Shown: positions 31,591 through 40,679, counted from the stretch's first letter. The stretch: DNA of 64,000 nucleotides from an uncultured Christensenella sp. (GCA_910577375.1 CAJTLT010000005.1:1-64000); one strand, 5' to 3'. Numbers and translations: made by a program. The notes: generated by a model from the sequence alone, not told the origin.

Positions 31591-31625
31591 AAGCCGCCGC
31601 GGGCGTTGCCCGCGGCGGCTTTATA
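31591..31625 (+). terminator. GC-rich terminator with CCGCGGGC core
   Basis: A 13-bp perfect stem (31592-31604 with 31608-31620) around GTT, followed by a short T/A stretch. Confidence 0.85.
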
Positions 31626-31630
31626 ATTGC

Positions 31631-31659
31631 TTGCAAACGCCGCGTTTTAATGATAAAAT
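31631..31659 (+). promoter_or_regulatory. prmA promoter giving a leaderless mRNA
   Basis: TTGCAA (31631-31636), 17 bp, TAAAAT (31654-31659), then six bases to ATG 31666. Confidence 0.75.
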
Positions 31660-31665
31660 CAAATT

Positions 31666-32607
31666 ATGAAATTTACCGAACTTACTATTCATACGACAAC
31701 CGAGGGAAGCGAGCTTATCGCCGATATTCTTTGGGGTTACACAAATTACGGCGTTGCCATATCCGACGTTAAAGACGTTATCGCCTTACAGCAAAACAAG
31801 GCGTTGTATTGGGATTATATGGACGAAAGCCTTTTGGAAAACAGGCGCGACGTTCTTGTTAAAGCGTTTATCCCGAAAGAGGAAACGGCGCATACGTTGC
31901 CATTGATTCGCGCGGACTTGGAGGAGCTTTCAAAAAACTGCAAGGGGATAACTGTGCTCGGCACGCTTGAAACTTCGCAAAGAGAAGTGGAGGGCGACGA
32001 CTGGATAGGAATATGGAAAGCGCATTTCCGTCCTCTGCACATAGGCGGCAGAATTGTTGTATGCCCCGAATGGATTGCATATGAAAAGCAACCCGACGAG
32101 GAGGTTGTAAAGCTTGACAGCAATATGGCTTTCGGCACGGGCGAACACGAAACAACCTCTATGTGTTTAAAGCTGTTGCAGGAATATCTTACGCCCGAAA
32201 GCGTTTGCATAGACGTAGGCTGCGGAAGCGGAATTCTGGGGATTTCCGCAATAAAGCTTGGCGCGGATTACGCTTATCTTACCGATATAGATTACGTTGC
32301 CGTTGAGAGCGCAAAGCACAATGCGGAGATAAACGGCGTTGCCGGAAAAGTTACCGTGGCGCACGCAAATCTTTTGGATAACGCCGAAATAAAGGGCGAC
32401 ATTATGCTTGCGAACATAACCGCGGAAATTCTTTGCGGGCTCGCTCCGTCTATACCCAAAAATCTTAAAAAGGGCGGGATTCTTATTCTGAGCGGCATTA
32501 TAGAAAGCCGCCTCGAAATGGTTAAAGCCGCGTTTACGGCGCAAGGGCTTAAACCCGAAAAAACAGTGAGGGACGGCGAGTGGTTTGCGCTGTCGTTTAA
32601 ATTATGA
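31666..32607 (+). CDS. prmA: Ribosomal protein L11 methyltransferase
   Basis: PrmA methylates lysines and the N-terminus of ribosomal protein L11. The 313-residue protein has the N-terminal substrate domain (MKFTELTIHTTTEGSELIAD), the linker WIGIWKAHFRPLHIG, the NMAFGTGEHETTSMCL block before the AdoMet site VCIDVGCGSGILGISAIKLGA (about 179-199), and NITAEIL as motif IV. ATG 31666 has no ribosome site and lies six bases after the -10 box. It overlaps rsmE by four bases; prmA-rsmE-mtaB is a common Firmicute order near dnaJ. Confidence 0.95.
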   Translation: MKFTELTIHTTTEGSELIADILWGYTNYGVAISDVKDVIALQQNKALYWDYMDESLLENRRDVLVKAFIPKEETAHTLPLIRADLEELSKNCKGITVLGTLETSQREVEGDDWIGIWKAHFRPLHIGGRIVVCPEWIAYEKQPDEEVVKLDSNMAFGTGEHETTSMCLKLLQEYLTPESVCIDVGCGSGILGISAIKLGADYAYLTDIDYVAVESAKHNAEINGVAGKVTVAHANLLDNAEIKGDIMLANITAEILCGLAPSIPKNLKKGGILILSGIIESRLEMVKAAFTAQGLKPEKTVRDGEWFALSFKL

Positions 32608-33332
32608 GCGCGCCTAAAAGATTTTTTGTCGATAAATTAAATTACCCCGCCGAAACCGTTGTGAGGATTGAGGGGGAGGAATTCGTTCACGCCAAAACCG
32701 TTCTGCGCATTGAAGAGGGCGCGGAAATTATTTTGCTTGACGGCAGCGGAAAGGAATATTCCGCAATAGTCGCAAAAATAGAAAAACACGCGTTGTCGGC
32801 GCATATTACGGGGGTAAAGGCCGGAGATAAAGAGCCGAAGACCCCGATATATCTTTTGTGCGGGGCTTTAAAGGGAGATAAAACCGAATTTGTGGTTCAG
32901 AAATCCGCAGAGCTGGGCGTGAGTAAAATAGGGGTGTTTTCCTCAGAATACTGTTCGGCTTATATGAATGAGAACAAGCTCGAGCGGCTCAGAAAAGTTG
33001 CGCGCGAGGCGGCGAAACAGTGTTTGCGTTCGTGCGCGCCTGAAATAGAATATTTCGACAGCCTTGAAAAAGCGCTGAAATCCGCGGAAGGTTTCGAGAA
33101 CAAGCTTTTTGCGTGTGAGTTTTTGCACGGTTCTTCCGCCGATATTTCGAAAATCAGCGGTTCTGCGGCGGTTGTCGTGGGGAGCGAGGGAGGATTTTCC
33201 GAAAAGGAATTTTCAATGGCGCAGAGCGAGGGCTTTGCGGGCATATCGCTCGGCAAGCGCATTTTACGCGCGGAAACCGCGGCAATAACGGTGGTTGCTT
33301 TGGCGGCGTTCGCGCTGGGTGAGCTTAAATGA
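32604..33332 (+). CDS. rsmE: 16S rRNA (uracil1498-N3)-methyltransferase
   Basis: RsmE methylates U1498 of 16S rRNA and belongs to the knotted SPOUT family. The 242-residue protein has the PUA-like N-terminal domain and the knot sequences: ALKGDKTEFVVQKSAELGVSKI, VVGSEGGFSEKE (about 188-199) and ISLGKRILRAETAAI at the end. Length is typical. It overlaps prmA and mtaB by four bases each. Confidence 0.95.
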   Translation: MSAPKRFFVDKLNYPAETVVRIEGEEFVHAKTVLRIEEGAEIILLDGSGKEYSAIVAKIEKHALSAHITGVKAGDKEPKTPIYLLCGALKGDKTEFVVQKSAELGVSKIGVFSSEYCSAYMNENKLERLRKVAREAAKQCLRSCAPEIEYFDSLEKALKSAEGFENKLFACEFLHGSSADISKISGSAAVVVGSEGGFSEKEFSMAQSEGFAGISLGKRILRAETAAITVVALAAFALGELK

Positions 33333-34543
33333 AAGCGGCGGTTTTTACCTTAGGCTGTAAGGTCAACGAAGTTGAGAGCGCGAGCATAATTGCTTCGCTT
33401 GAAAATATGGGGTTTGAAACTTCCGATAAGCTTTGCCCCGCGGATATATACGTTTTAAACACGTGCGCGGTGACGCGAGAGGCGGAAAAAAAGAGCCGCC
33501 AGCTTGTTGCGAGGGCGCGTAAATTCAACCCCGAAGCGGAAATTTTCGTCTGCGGCTGCGCGTCGGAAAAGGACAGGGCGGCTTACGAAGAAAAGGGAGT
33601 TGCCTTTGTTTGCGGGGCGCGAAAAAAAGAAGAAATTATTTCCGCCGTGGCGCAAAAGTTCGGCTTTGCGGACTGCGGGCTTTTATTCCCCAAGCAGACC
33701 AAAACGCGGGCGTTTATAAAGATACAGGACGGCTGCAACAACTTTTGTTCCTATTGCATAATTCCCTATTTGCGCGGTAGAGAGGCTTCGCGTAAAATCG
33801 GAGATATATGCGGGGAAACGGAAAAAACGGACAGCCCCGAAATAGTTTTGAACGGCATAAACATTTCTTCTTACGGTTATGACGGATTGTGTTTGACAGA
33901 CCTTATAAAGGCGCTTAAAAACGTTAAAAAGCGGGTGCGCCTCGGTTCTTTGGAATGCAATATAATTACGGAAGAATTTTTATCGGCTTTAAAGGAGCTG
34001 CCCGACTTTGCGGAGCAATTTCATTTATCGTTGCAAAGCGGTTCTTCCGCCGTTTTAAAGGCGATGAACAGACATTATACGCGGGAAGAATATCTTGAAA
34101 AGTGCGCGCTGATTTATAAATATTTCCCCGACGCGGCAATCACGACGGATATTATAGCGGGATTTTGCGCGGAGACTGAAAAGGACTTTGAAGAAAGCCT
34201 TTCCATAATAAAAGAGGCGGGGTTTGCCCGCGTGCATGCGTTTGCGTTTTCCCCGCGCGAGGGTACGGCGGCGTTCAGAATGAAGGATATTCCGCCCGCG
34301 GTAAAATCTGAAAGACTTCACGCGCTTTTAAAGGCGGGGGAAGAGGCTTCGGCGCGGTATATACGCGGGTTTATTGGGAAAACCCTTGAATTTATAGCGG
34401 AAGAAAAAGAGGGCGCGTACTGGACGGGCTACACGGGAAATTATATAAAAATCTATCTGCCCGACGGCGTTGCCGCGGGCGGGAAATATAAAATCGTGCT
34501 TTTGGAAAGCTACGGGGACGGTGCGCTTGCAAGGCTTGTTTAA
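33329..34543 (+). CDS. mtaB: tRNA (t6A37-C2) methylthiotransferase
   Basis: MtaB is a radical-SAM enzyme that converts t6A to ms2t6A at position 37 of tRNAs. The 404-residue protein has the methylthiotransferase N-domain with three cysteines (FTLGCKVN, LNTCAVT, VCGCAS) for one [4Fe-4S] cluster, the radical-SAM motif CNNFCSYC (about 137-144) and a C-terminal TRAM-like domain. The N-terminal FTLGCKVN points to MtaB rather than MiaB or RimO. It is coupled to rsmE by a four-base overlap. Confidence 0.95.
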   Translation: MKAAVFTLGCKVNEVESASIIASLENMGFETSDKLCPADIYVLNTCAVTREAEKKSRQLVARARKFNPEAEIFVCGCASEKDRAAYEEKGVAFVCGARKKEEIISAVAQKFGFADCGLLFPKQTKTRAFIKIQDGCNNFCSYCIIPYLRGREASRKIGDICGETEKTDSPEIVLNGINISSYGYDGLCLTDLIKALKNVKKRVRLGSLECNIITEEFLSALKELPDFAEQFHLSLQSGSSAVLKAMNRHYTREEYLEKCALIYKYFPDAAITTDIIAGFCAETEKDFEESLSIIKEAGFARVHAFAFSPREGTAAFRMKDIPPAVKSERLHALLKAGEEASARYIRGFIGKTLEFIAEEKEGAYWTGYTGNYIKIYLPDGVAAGGKYKIVLLESYGDGALARLV

Positions 34544-34571
34544 ACAAAATTTAAAATACGTTTTCAAGGAA

Positions 34572-36239
34572 ATGCTGCGGCCGAGAACGGTTGCGGATTA
34601 TAAAGAATTTTTTACGCGGGGCGCGGGCAAAAAAGACGAGCAAACGGCGGCGAGCGTTCCGTGGTTATGGCTGCGCGCGCTTGCGGTCGGGTTTGTTTTG
34701 TTTGCCGCGGCGATGCTCAGTTTCCGCCTTTCGCGCGGGGCTGTGGATTATGTGACGGCGATAGTTGCGGGCGGGCTGTGCGTAAATATTCCCGTGCTTG
34801 TGTTTTTTTACGAGCTTTATCCCAAACGCGACGTAAGCGTGTTTTTGCTTTTGTTTATCGTGCTTGCGGGCGGGATTTTATCTGTTTCAGTGACAACTTT
34901 GGGGTATGAATATATTTACAGCGACCCTTTTAACAGAACCCCTTGGGTTTCCACTTTGTGGACGGGATTCTGGGAAGAGCTTTGCAAAGGCGCGGTTGCT
35001 TTGGCGGCTATCGCTTTGCTGAAAAAGAAAAATCCGTTCGTGTGCTTTTTAATCGGTTTTGCCGTTGGTACGGGGTATTCGTTATTCGAGGATTTGGGCT
35101 ACATTTACGCTTATTCCGGCTGGCAGAAATATTATTGGGTTGTTCTGATGTCGCTCGGGCGGGGGCTTTCTTGCGCGTTTTCCCACGCGCCGTGGACGGG
35201 CGTAATTTGCTGGGCTTTTGCGAAGTTCAAAAAGCCTTTTATAAACTTCCGTTTTTACCTTGTTGTTTTTGCAAGCATGGTTTTGCACTATCTTGCGGAC
35301 GTTACGTTTTTTGTGGAAGAGCTGAACGTTTTGTCCGGCATAACGTGGGGCTGGGCGATAGACGCGGTTGTGGTCGTTTCCATAGTGTTGTTGCAGTTTT
35401 TTGTTCTGCGCGGAGAGCGGAGGGCGGTTGTTTGCGCCATATGTGCGGGGGAAAGCGGAGAACGTTCCGTAATTGCGGAAACCGTTAACGCGAATGCGAG
35501 AGCGGAAAGACTTTCCCACGCGGGTAATCTTACCGCGGTTTTATGCGCCGTTGCCGTAAGCGCTTTGAGCCTTGCGGGCTGTGCGCTTTATAATTTCAGC
35601 ACCCCCGTTTATAAATATTTCGAGGACGACCAAAGCTTTATAAATTATGCGCAGAACGGTTTGCCGCTGTTTGCCGATTTGGAGCGCGGATACGACCCCG
35701 AGGCGGGAAATTATTCTTATCTTACCGAGAACGGCGAAATTATATACGCCGTTCAGAAGCAGACGGAAAACGAATACGATTATTTTTATATTTACGCGTT
35801 TTCGGAAGAGGGTGCAAAGCTTGAAAGCGTTGCCGTGAGGGTATATGGGGCCATATGCTATTGCTCGCAAATGATTGTTTACGAGCACGGATATACCGTT
35901 ACGACGTGCTATCCCGAAAAATTTGTTCCGGTTTCGGGTGCTGAAAACGAGGGCGGAACCGACGGTGAGGACGGAGAAAATGCGGGCGCGGAAAACAATG
36001 AAGAGGAATTTCCGCAAGAGGAAGAGCCGTTAAAGGTTGTGACATATTTTGAAATAAACGGCAAGAACAAAAGCTATGATTATGAAAGACGGAGTTTGTG
36101 CGTTTTGGAGGGATATTCGGAAACGGACAATACGGCGGCGTATATAGCTTTGGGGGCGGTTGCGGGCGCGGTTGCTTTGGGCGGCGCGGCGGCTTATATA
36201 ACTTTGAAAATCAAATCGAGGAGAATAAAAAATGACTGA
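34572..36239 (+). CDS. PrsW-family membrane protease with extracytoplasmic C-terminal extension
   Basis: The N-terminal half has about eight membrane helices with the conserved PrsW residues: the EE-x-x-K motif in FWEELCKGA, FEDLGY, a histidine in SHAPWTG, and HYLAD. PrsW proteins cut anti-sigma factors in the membrane (PrsW for RsiW in Bacillus). After a helix at about residue 315 (LTAVLCAVAVSALSLAGCALY), a region of about 190 residues with an acidic linker (EGGTDGEDGENAGAENNEEE) follows, then a last helix (AAYIALGAVAGAVALGGA). Its sensor-like tail is not typical of the family. The start is uncertain; ATG 34572 was chosen, but a TTG at 34536 is possible. It follows mtaB and precedes a HIT gene. 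Confidence 0.8.
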   Translation: MLRPRTVADYKEFFTRGAGKKDEQTAASVPWLWLRALAVGFVLFAAAMLSFRLSRGAVDYVTAIVAGGLCVNIPVLVFFYELYPKRDVSVFLLLFIVLAGGILSVSVTTLGYEYIYSDPFNRTPWVSTLWTGFWEELCKGAVALAAIALLKKKNPFVCFLIGFAVGTGYSLFEDLGYIYAYSGWQKYYWVVLMSLGRGLSCAFSHAPWTGVICWAFAKFKKPFINFRFYLVVFASMVLHYLADVTFFVEELNVLSGITWGWAIDAVVVVSIVLLQFFVLRGERRAVVCAICAGESGERSVIAETVNANARAERLSHAGNLTAVLCAVAVSALSLAGCALYNFSTPVYKYFEDDQSFINYAQNGLPLFADLERGYDPEAGNYSYLTENGEIIYAVQKQTENEYDYFYIYAFSEEGAKLESVAVRVYGAICYCSQMIVYEHGYTVTTCYPEKFVPVSGAENEGGTDGEDGENAGAENNEEEFPQEEEPLKVVTYFEINGKNKSYDYERRSLCVLEGYSETDNTAAYIALGAVAGAVALGGAAAYITLKIKSRRIKND

Positions 36240-36570
36240 TAAAAATTGCGTTTTCTGCAAGATAGTTGCGGGGGAAATACCCTCTCAAAAGGTTTACGAG
36301 GATGACAAAATGCTTGTTTTCCGCGACATAGAGCCGAAAGCTAAGGTGCATTTGCTTGCTGTGGCGAAAGACCATTTTAAACTTCTTTCCGAAATGGACG
36401 GAGAGCGGGCGGAGCTTTTGAAATATATGCTTTGCAAAATCCCAGAAATAGCCGCTGAAAACGGCTGCGGAAACGGATACCGCCTTGTTATAAATCAGGG
36501 CGAGGACGCGGGGCAGACGGTTTTTCATTTGCATATTCATATTTTGGGCGGCGAAATTCTGCCCTGGTAA
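36232..36570 (+). CDS. HIT-family nucleotide hydrolase
   Basis: The 112-residue protein has CVFCKIVAGEIPSQKVYE at the N-terminus and the histidine triad HLHIHIL (about 98-104), the standard Hint-type pattern of a purine nucleoside phosphoramidate or dinucleoside polyphosphate hydrolase. It overlaps the previous gene by eight bases and is the last gene before a strong terminator. The substrate is not clear from the sequence. Confidence 0.93.
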   Translation: MTDKNCVFCKIVAGEIPSQKVYEDDKMLVFRDIEPKAKVHLLAVAKDHFKLLSEMDGERAELLKYMLCKIPEIAAENGCGNGYRLVINQGEDAGQTVFHLHIHILGGEILPW

Positions 36571-36593
36571 ATTGTTTTTATCGCGGTAATTTC

Positions 36594-36641
36594 AAATCCC
36601 CCGCCGCGGGCGAAAATTTTCGCCCGCGGCGGGGGATTTTT
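36594..36641. terminator. 46-bp perfect palindromic GC-rich terminator
   Basis: Arms of 23 bp (36594-36616 with 36617-36639) form a perfect palindrome with CCGCGGGC core, A-rich at the left edge and T-rich at the right, so it can end transcription both ways. Confidence 0.9.
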
Positions 36642-36710
36642 GATTTGTTGGGTTTTTTGTTCTGTTTTCGGGGTGGAAAGTAAATTTTAATCGGGTTAAG
36701 GCGGGGGCGG

Positions 36711-37631
36711 TTATATTTCTTCCGCTATTTTTTTTGCGGCGGCTTTTACCCTTTGTTTGAGCCCGGGCGGGGATACGACCTTTACCGCGCCGCCGTAGCT
36801 TAAAATTTTGTTGACGAGGCTGTTGTCGTCGGGGAGAAAAACTCTTGCGACGAGCGCGCCGCCGCAGGGTTCGATATTGTCCACGCCAATCCATTCTTCG
36901 GCATCGGCGAGGGAGGATTTTTCTATTTCAAGCGTTACTTCTGTAAGTTCTTCGGCGTTCCGGCTGAAATTCAAATCTATGTCGCGACGGGTGAAATCCT
37001 TTTTTGTGAATTCCGCGCCAGTGAATTTTGCGGAGCGTATGCGCCCGATTTTGAACGTGCGGAAGCTTTGTTTTGTGTGGCAGTAAGCCCAGACGTACCA
37101 CACGTTTTGTTTGAATATTAAAACGTAGGGGTCTATGACGCGTTTCGAGTGTTCGCCGCCGCGGGAAATATAGTCTATCGAAAGTCGTTTGCATTCGTTT
37201 ACGGCTTGTTCGCAGACCTTCATTTTATCGGAAAATCTGTTTCCGCCCGTCCATGCGCCGCCGTCTATTATTATGTTTCCGCAGACGGAAGCTTCCTTTT
37301 CTGCGGATTTTTGTTTGCTTTCGAGTTTTTCTCTTGCGGAAACGAGGTTTTCGTCTGAAATCTGGGAGGACATAGCTTCGAGCGCGTTGATTGTGGCGGA
37401 AAATTCTTCCCGCGTGAAGAAGCCTGTGGGCAGGCGGTACGTATCTGCGATTGTAAGCCCGCCGTAGCGCCCGCGTTCCACGTCTATGGGAACGCCGCAG
37501 ATTATAAGTTCGTCGACATAGCGGTAAATGCTGCGCACAGAAACTTCGTAGCGGCGGGCGAGTTCTGCCGCAGTGATTTTGCGTTTTTGCAAGAGCAGCA
37601 TAAGAATTTTGAACATTATGTTGTATTTCAT
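36711..37631 (-). CDS. HTH-WYL domain transcriptional regulator
   Basis: This 306-residue regulator (starting at MKYNIMFKILM, ATG 37631, with AAAGGAT 7 bases upstream) has an N-terminal winged helix (about 4-60: KITAAELARRYEVSVRSIYRYVDEL) and a WYL domain (about 135-215, motif VWYVWAYC). The C-terminal WCX-like part follows. WYL proteins of the YafY type often sense a ligand or nucleic acid through the WYL domain. It stands between two terminators in its own transcription unit; the target is not apparent. The neighbouring ABC importer is a possible target. Confidence 0.88.
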   Translation of the reverse strand: MKYNIMFKILMLLLQKRKITAAELARRYEVSVRSIYRYVDELIICGVPIDVERGRYGGLTIADTYRLPTGFFTREEFSATINALEAMSSQISDENLVSAREKLESKQKSAEKEASVCGNIIIDGGAWTGGNRFSDKMKVCEQAVNECKRLSIDYISRGGEHSKRVIDPYVLIFKQNVWYVWAYCHTKQSFRTFKIGRIRSAKFTGAEFTKKDFTRRDIDLNFSRNAEELTEVTLEIEKSSLADAEEWIGVDNIEPCGGALVARVFLPDDNSLVNKILSYGGAVKVVSPPGLKQRVKAAAKKIAEEI

Positions 37632-37692
37632 GTAATATCCTTTGCTTTTACGGCATAGGCTAAACCGTAAGTTTTTTGAAAAAGTTTTAAAA

Positions 37693-37721
37693 ATTTTATC
37701 ATACGTGACTTTATTTGTCAA
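37693..37721 (-). promoter_or_regulatory. Promoter of the WYL regulator gene
   Basis: TTGACA (37716-37721) and TAAAAT (37693-37698) on the minus strand, 17 bp apart. Confidence 0.8.
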
Positions 37722-37815
37722 GTATAACATATAAAATATAAACCGTAAACAGCGGAAACGGCGGCGTGCGTTTTGAGGTTATGACCGCGCGCCGTGCGTG
37801 AAAGGAGAGAAAAAA

Positions 37816-38010
37816 ATGAATTTTACAGCGTATATCGAGAGGCAGAAAGCGCTTATAAGAAACCGCCACGAGGGCGAAACGTTTTTGTTGCAGAGGGGTG
37901 AGGTTATAACCGTTTCCGATAACGAGCCGCTTTTTGCGGAGCTTTCCAAATCAAAGGGACTGAACACGCGGGAAAGACTTTTTGCAAGGCGTGCGGTGAA
38001 AGCCGTATAA
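37816..38010 (+). CDS. Small protein, 64 residues, function unknown
   Basis: The frame from ATG 37816 has AAAGGAGAG 6 bases upstream, a near-ideal ribosome site, so it is probably translated. The product (MNFTAYIERQKALIRNRH onward) is soluble, rich in Arg and Glu, with a predicted helix-strand-helix layout: helix about 4-20, short strands about 26-40, helix 48-62. It lies divergently from the WYL gene and ends before a GC-rich terminator. No family was recognised. It could be a small partner or target of the WYL regulator, based only on position. Confidence 0.6.
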   Translation: MNFTAYIERQKALIRNRHEGETFLLQRGEVITVSDNEPLFAELSKSKGLNTRERLFARRAVKAV

Positions 38011-38073
38011 AAATTGCCGCAGACCGTTTATAAATTCGGCTGCGGTTTTGTGAAAAAGTTATGTTAAAAAAGA

Positions 38074-38115
38074 AATCCCCCGCGGGCTTTTGCGTGCCCG
38101 CGGGGGATTGTATTT
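38074..38115. terminator. GC-rich terminator with CCGCGGGC core
   Basis: A 14-bp stem (38074-38087 with 38096-38109), A-rich before and T-rich after, between the small gene and the convergent ABC permease. Confidence 0.85.
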
Positions 38116-38914
38116 ATTTTGTTACCTTTTTTTCTATCAGCGCGATGATTCCGTACATTCCGCCCGCAAGCAGGCAGAGGATAAAGGTTGCCGTCATTAC
38201 AAGGTCGAGCTTGAAAACCTGACCGCCGTAAACAATGAGATATCCGAGCCCCGCTTTGGAGACGATGTATTCGCCCATAATCGAGCCAATCCAGGCAAGC
38301 CCTACGGCTACTTTCAAAGTATTCATAAGCGCGGGGAGAGAGGCGGGTATTATGAGTTTGCGCAGAGTTGTGATTTTGCCCGCGCCCATAGACTTCATTA
38401 AAACGAGCTTTGTTTTATCTACCGAGCAGAAGCCTGATAGCGTGTTCATAATGCAGACGATTATGGAGACGAGCACGGTCATAAAGATAATCGCGTCGTA
38501 ACCCGTACCTATCCATATTATGATTAGCGGGCCGAGGGCGATTTTGGGCAAAGAGTTCAAAACCACTATGTAAGGTTCGAGAATTTTCTTTGCCGTGTCG
38601 CTTGCCCACAGTGCCATAGCGATTGCGTAGCCGACGATTACGGCAAGCAGAAAGCCCGCTATCGTTTCCATAAGGGTTATGCCTATATGGTAAAAGAGGG
38701 TTCCGTCCGCATAGAGGCTACCTATCGTTTTTATTACGCGCGACGGGGAGCTTGTTACAAACGGGTCTACAACCCTGCACTGCGCGCATATTTCCCATAT
38801 TCCCAGAATTGCGATAAGAAGAAACGCGCGGGAAAGGATTACGATAATTTTTTTGTTTCTTTGTTTTTTCAGATACGCGAGATGTTCGCGCGAGTAAGAG
38901 TTTTTGTTTTTCAT
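38114..38914 (-). CDS. ABC transporter permease, SsuC/TauC/ThiX type
   Basis: This 266-residue protein (from ATG 38914, AAAAGG upstream) has six membrane segments. The EAA loop region (MKSMGAGKITTLRKLIIPASLPALMNTLKVAVGLAWIGSIMGEY) is the permease contact for the ATPase and is typical of the binding-protein-dependent family that imports taurine, alkanesulfonates, nitrate or thiamine precursors. It is the last gene of an operon with a binding protein and ATPase. Confidence 0.9.
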   Translation of the reverse strand: MKNKNSYSREHLAYLKKQRNKKIIVILSRAFLLIAILGIWEICAQCRVVDPFVTSSPSRVIKTIGSLYADGTLFYHIGITLMETIAGFLLAVIVGYAIAMALWASDTAKKILEPYIVVLNSLPKIALGPLIIIWIGTGYDAIIFMTVLVSIIVCIMNTLSGFCSVDKTKLVLMKSMGAGKITTLRKLIIPASLPALMNTLKVAVGLAWIGSIMGEYIVSKAGLGYLIVYGGQVFKLDLVMTATFILCLLAGGMYGIIALIEKKVTK

Positions 38915-38952
38915 ACGTTTACCTTTTGTAAGCGGATAATGGGGATAATATA

Positions 38953-39678
38953 TTATATGCCGAGTTCTTTGCGCAGGATTTCGAACGCGGCGGAGAATTC
39001 GCCGCACTCCCGCCTCGATTTGGGGCTGTTGCCGCCGAAATCTATTTTATGCTCGGCGACGACCGTTGCGGGGCGCGCCGAAAGAACGACGACTTTATCC
39101 GAAAGCGCAATCGCTTCCGAAATATCGTGCGTGACTAAAAGAGCGGTCTTTTTTTCGCTTTTTATAATGTGCTGCACGTCGTCGCAGACTTCGAGCCTTG
39201 TCTGGTAGTCCAAAGCCGAAAACGGTTCGTCGAGCAAAAGAATTTCGGGTTCTGCGGCGAGCGTTCGTATCAAAGCGACCCTTTGACGCATTCCGCCCGA
39301 AAGCTGGGAGGGCGTCTTTTTCAAAAAGTCTTTAAGCCCGTACTTTTCGGCAAGCTCGAGGGCGCGGGCGCGCTTTTCGGTGGTGTTGCGTTTTTTTACT
39401 TCCAAAGGGAGAAAGATATTGCCTTCCACCGTGCGCCACGGAAAAAGCGCGTCGCGCTGCAGCATATATCCGAATTCTCCGTCGCCGCGGACGACCTCGC
39501 CCGACGACGGGGAGAGAAGCCCCGCCGCAAGCGATAAAATCGTGCTTTTTCCGCAGCCCGACGGACCTATCACGGAAACGAACTGGCCGTTTTCGACCGT
39601 GAAGCTGAGGTTGGATACGGCGGTGGTTTCTCCTTCTTTGGTGTGGTAGGTGTAAGATATATTTTTAAATTCGAGCAT
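38953..39678 (-). CDS. ABC transporter ATP-binding protein, SsuB/TauB type
   Basis: The 241-residue ATPase has Walker A VIGPSGCGKST (about 37-47), signature QLSGGMRQRVAL (about 128-139), Walker B LLLDEPFSALD and the H-loop LLVTHDISEAI. LEFKNISYTY at the start is standard. It sits between the binding-protein gene and the permease gene in the same direction with short gaps. Confidence 0.95.
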   Translation of the reverse strand: MLEFKNISYTYHTKEGETTAVSNLSFTVENGQFVSVIGPSGCGKSTILSLAAGLLSPSSGEVVRGDGEFGYMLQRDALFPWRTVEGNIFLPLEVKKRNTTEKRARALELAEKYGLKDFLKKTPSQLSGGMRQRVALIRTLAAEPEILLLDEPFSALDYQTRLEVCDDVQHIIKSEKKTALLVTHDISEAIALSDKVVVLSARPATVVAEHKIDFGGNSPKSRRECGEFSAAFEILRKELGI

Positions 39679-39680
39679 GA

Positions 39681-40679
39681 TTATTTTGCGTAAACTTCGT
39701 TATAGATTTTTTGTGCGGTTTCGGTTAAAACGATATCGCTGAATTTAACGCGTTTGTCGAGTTCGCCCGCGAGTTCGATAACGTCCTGCAATCTTGTGAA
39801 AGAGCTTTCTTTCATTGCCATGTTATCAACCCACGCGTCGATATCTTTGTAGCTTTTAAGCGATTTTTCGATGCTTTCTGCCGAGGTGTTTGCAAAATAT
39901 CCCTTTAATTTTTCGGCAACGACGGAAATTTCGTTTTCGTTAAGATATTTTGTGGCTTTGGTAACCGCGCGCAAAAGACCTTCTATAACTTTTCCGTTTT
40001 TCCGGATATAGCTCGATTTAGCCATAAAGCAGGTGTAAGGGATTTCGCCCGCCTGAGCGCCGACAGAACCGACGATATAGCCCTTGCCCGCCGCCTGATA
40101 TTCCGACGCGGTGGGTTCGAACATCGTGCAGTAGTCGCCGATATTTCCCTCGAAAGCCGCGGTCATTGAATCAAAGCTGACTTCGGTTATAAAGTTTGCG
40201 CTGACGTCGAGTTCGTTCATTACGTATCCGAAAGTCATAAAGGGAACGCCACCCGGTCTGCCGGCGAGTATGTTTTTACCCTCCAATGACTTCCAGTCGA
40301 AATTGTCTTCTTTGTTTCTGCCGACAAGGAAGCTGCCGTCGCGTTTGGTGAGCTGGCCGAAAACTTTGGGTTGGTCGTCGCTTCCGCCGAGGAATGTATA
40401 GATTACCGCTTCGGGTCCGCAGAAGCCTATATCCGCGCCGCCCGAAAGCACCGCCGCCATGGTTTTATCGGCGCCGCCGCCGTTGATGAGCTCAACTTCG
40501 AAGCCTTCTTCTTCAAAATATCCGAGAGAATCGGCAAGGTAAAGGGGCGCATAAAAAACCGAATGGGTTACTTCGTTGATTTTGATAACGTTTTTGCCGC
40601 CGTTGCAGCCTGCAACCGCAAAGGGAATAGCAAGCGCAAAGCAAGCCGCAAGTATGCAGCATATGAATTTCTTTTTCAA
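39681..40679 (-). CDS. Substrate-binding lipoprotein of the ABC importer (NMT1/SsuA-like)
   Basis: The 332-residue protein has a lipoprotein signal peptide ending in the lipobox AVAGC (cysteine about 25) and the NMT1/THI5-like fold typical of taurine, sulfonate and thiamine-precursor binding proteins (INEVTHSVFYAPLYLADSLGYFEEEGF; GGAD, ADIGFCGPEA). Its start is a TTG at 40679 (MKKKFICC), with AAGGAG further upstream than ideal. The ligand cannot be told from the sequence. It shares a divergent promoter region with valS. Confidence 0.9.
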   Translation of the reverse strand: MKKKFICCILAACFALAIPFAVAGCNGGKNVIKINEVTHSVFYAPLYLADSLGYFEEEGFEVELINGGGADKTMAAVLSGGADIGFCGPEAVIYTFLGGSDDQPKVFGQLTKRDGSFLVGRNKEDNFDWKSLEGKNILAGRPGGVPFMTFGYVMNELDVSANFITEVSFDSMTAAFEGNIGDYCTMFEPTASEYQAAGKGYIVGSVGAQAGEIPYTCFMAKSSYIRKNGKVIEGLLRAVTKATKYLNENEISVVAEKLKGYFANTSAESIEKSLKSYKDIDAWVDNMAMKESSFTRLQDVIELAGELDKRVKFSDIVLTETAQKIYNEVYAK

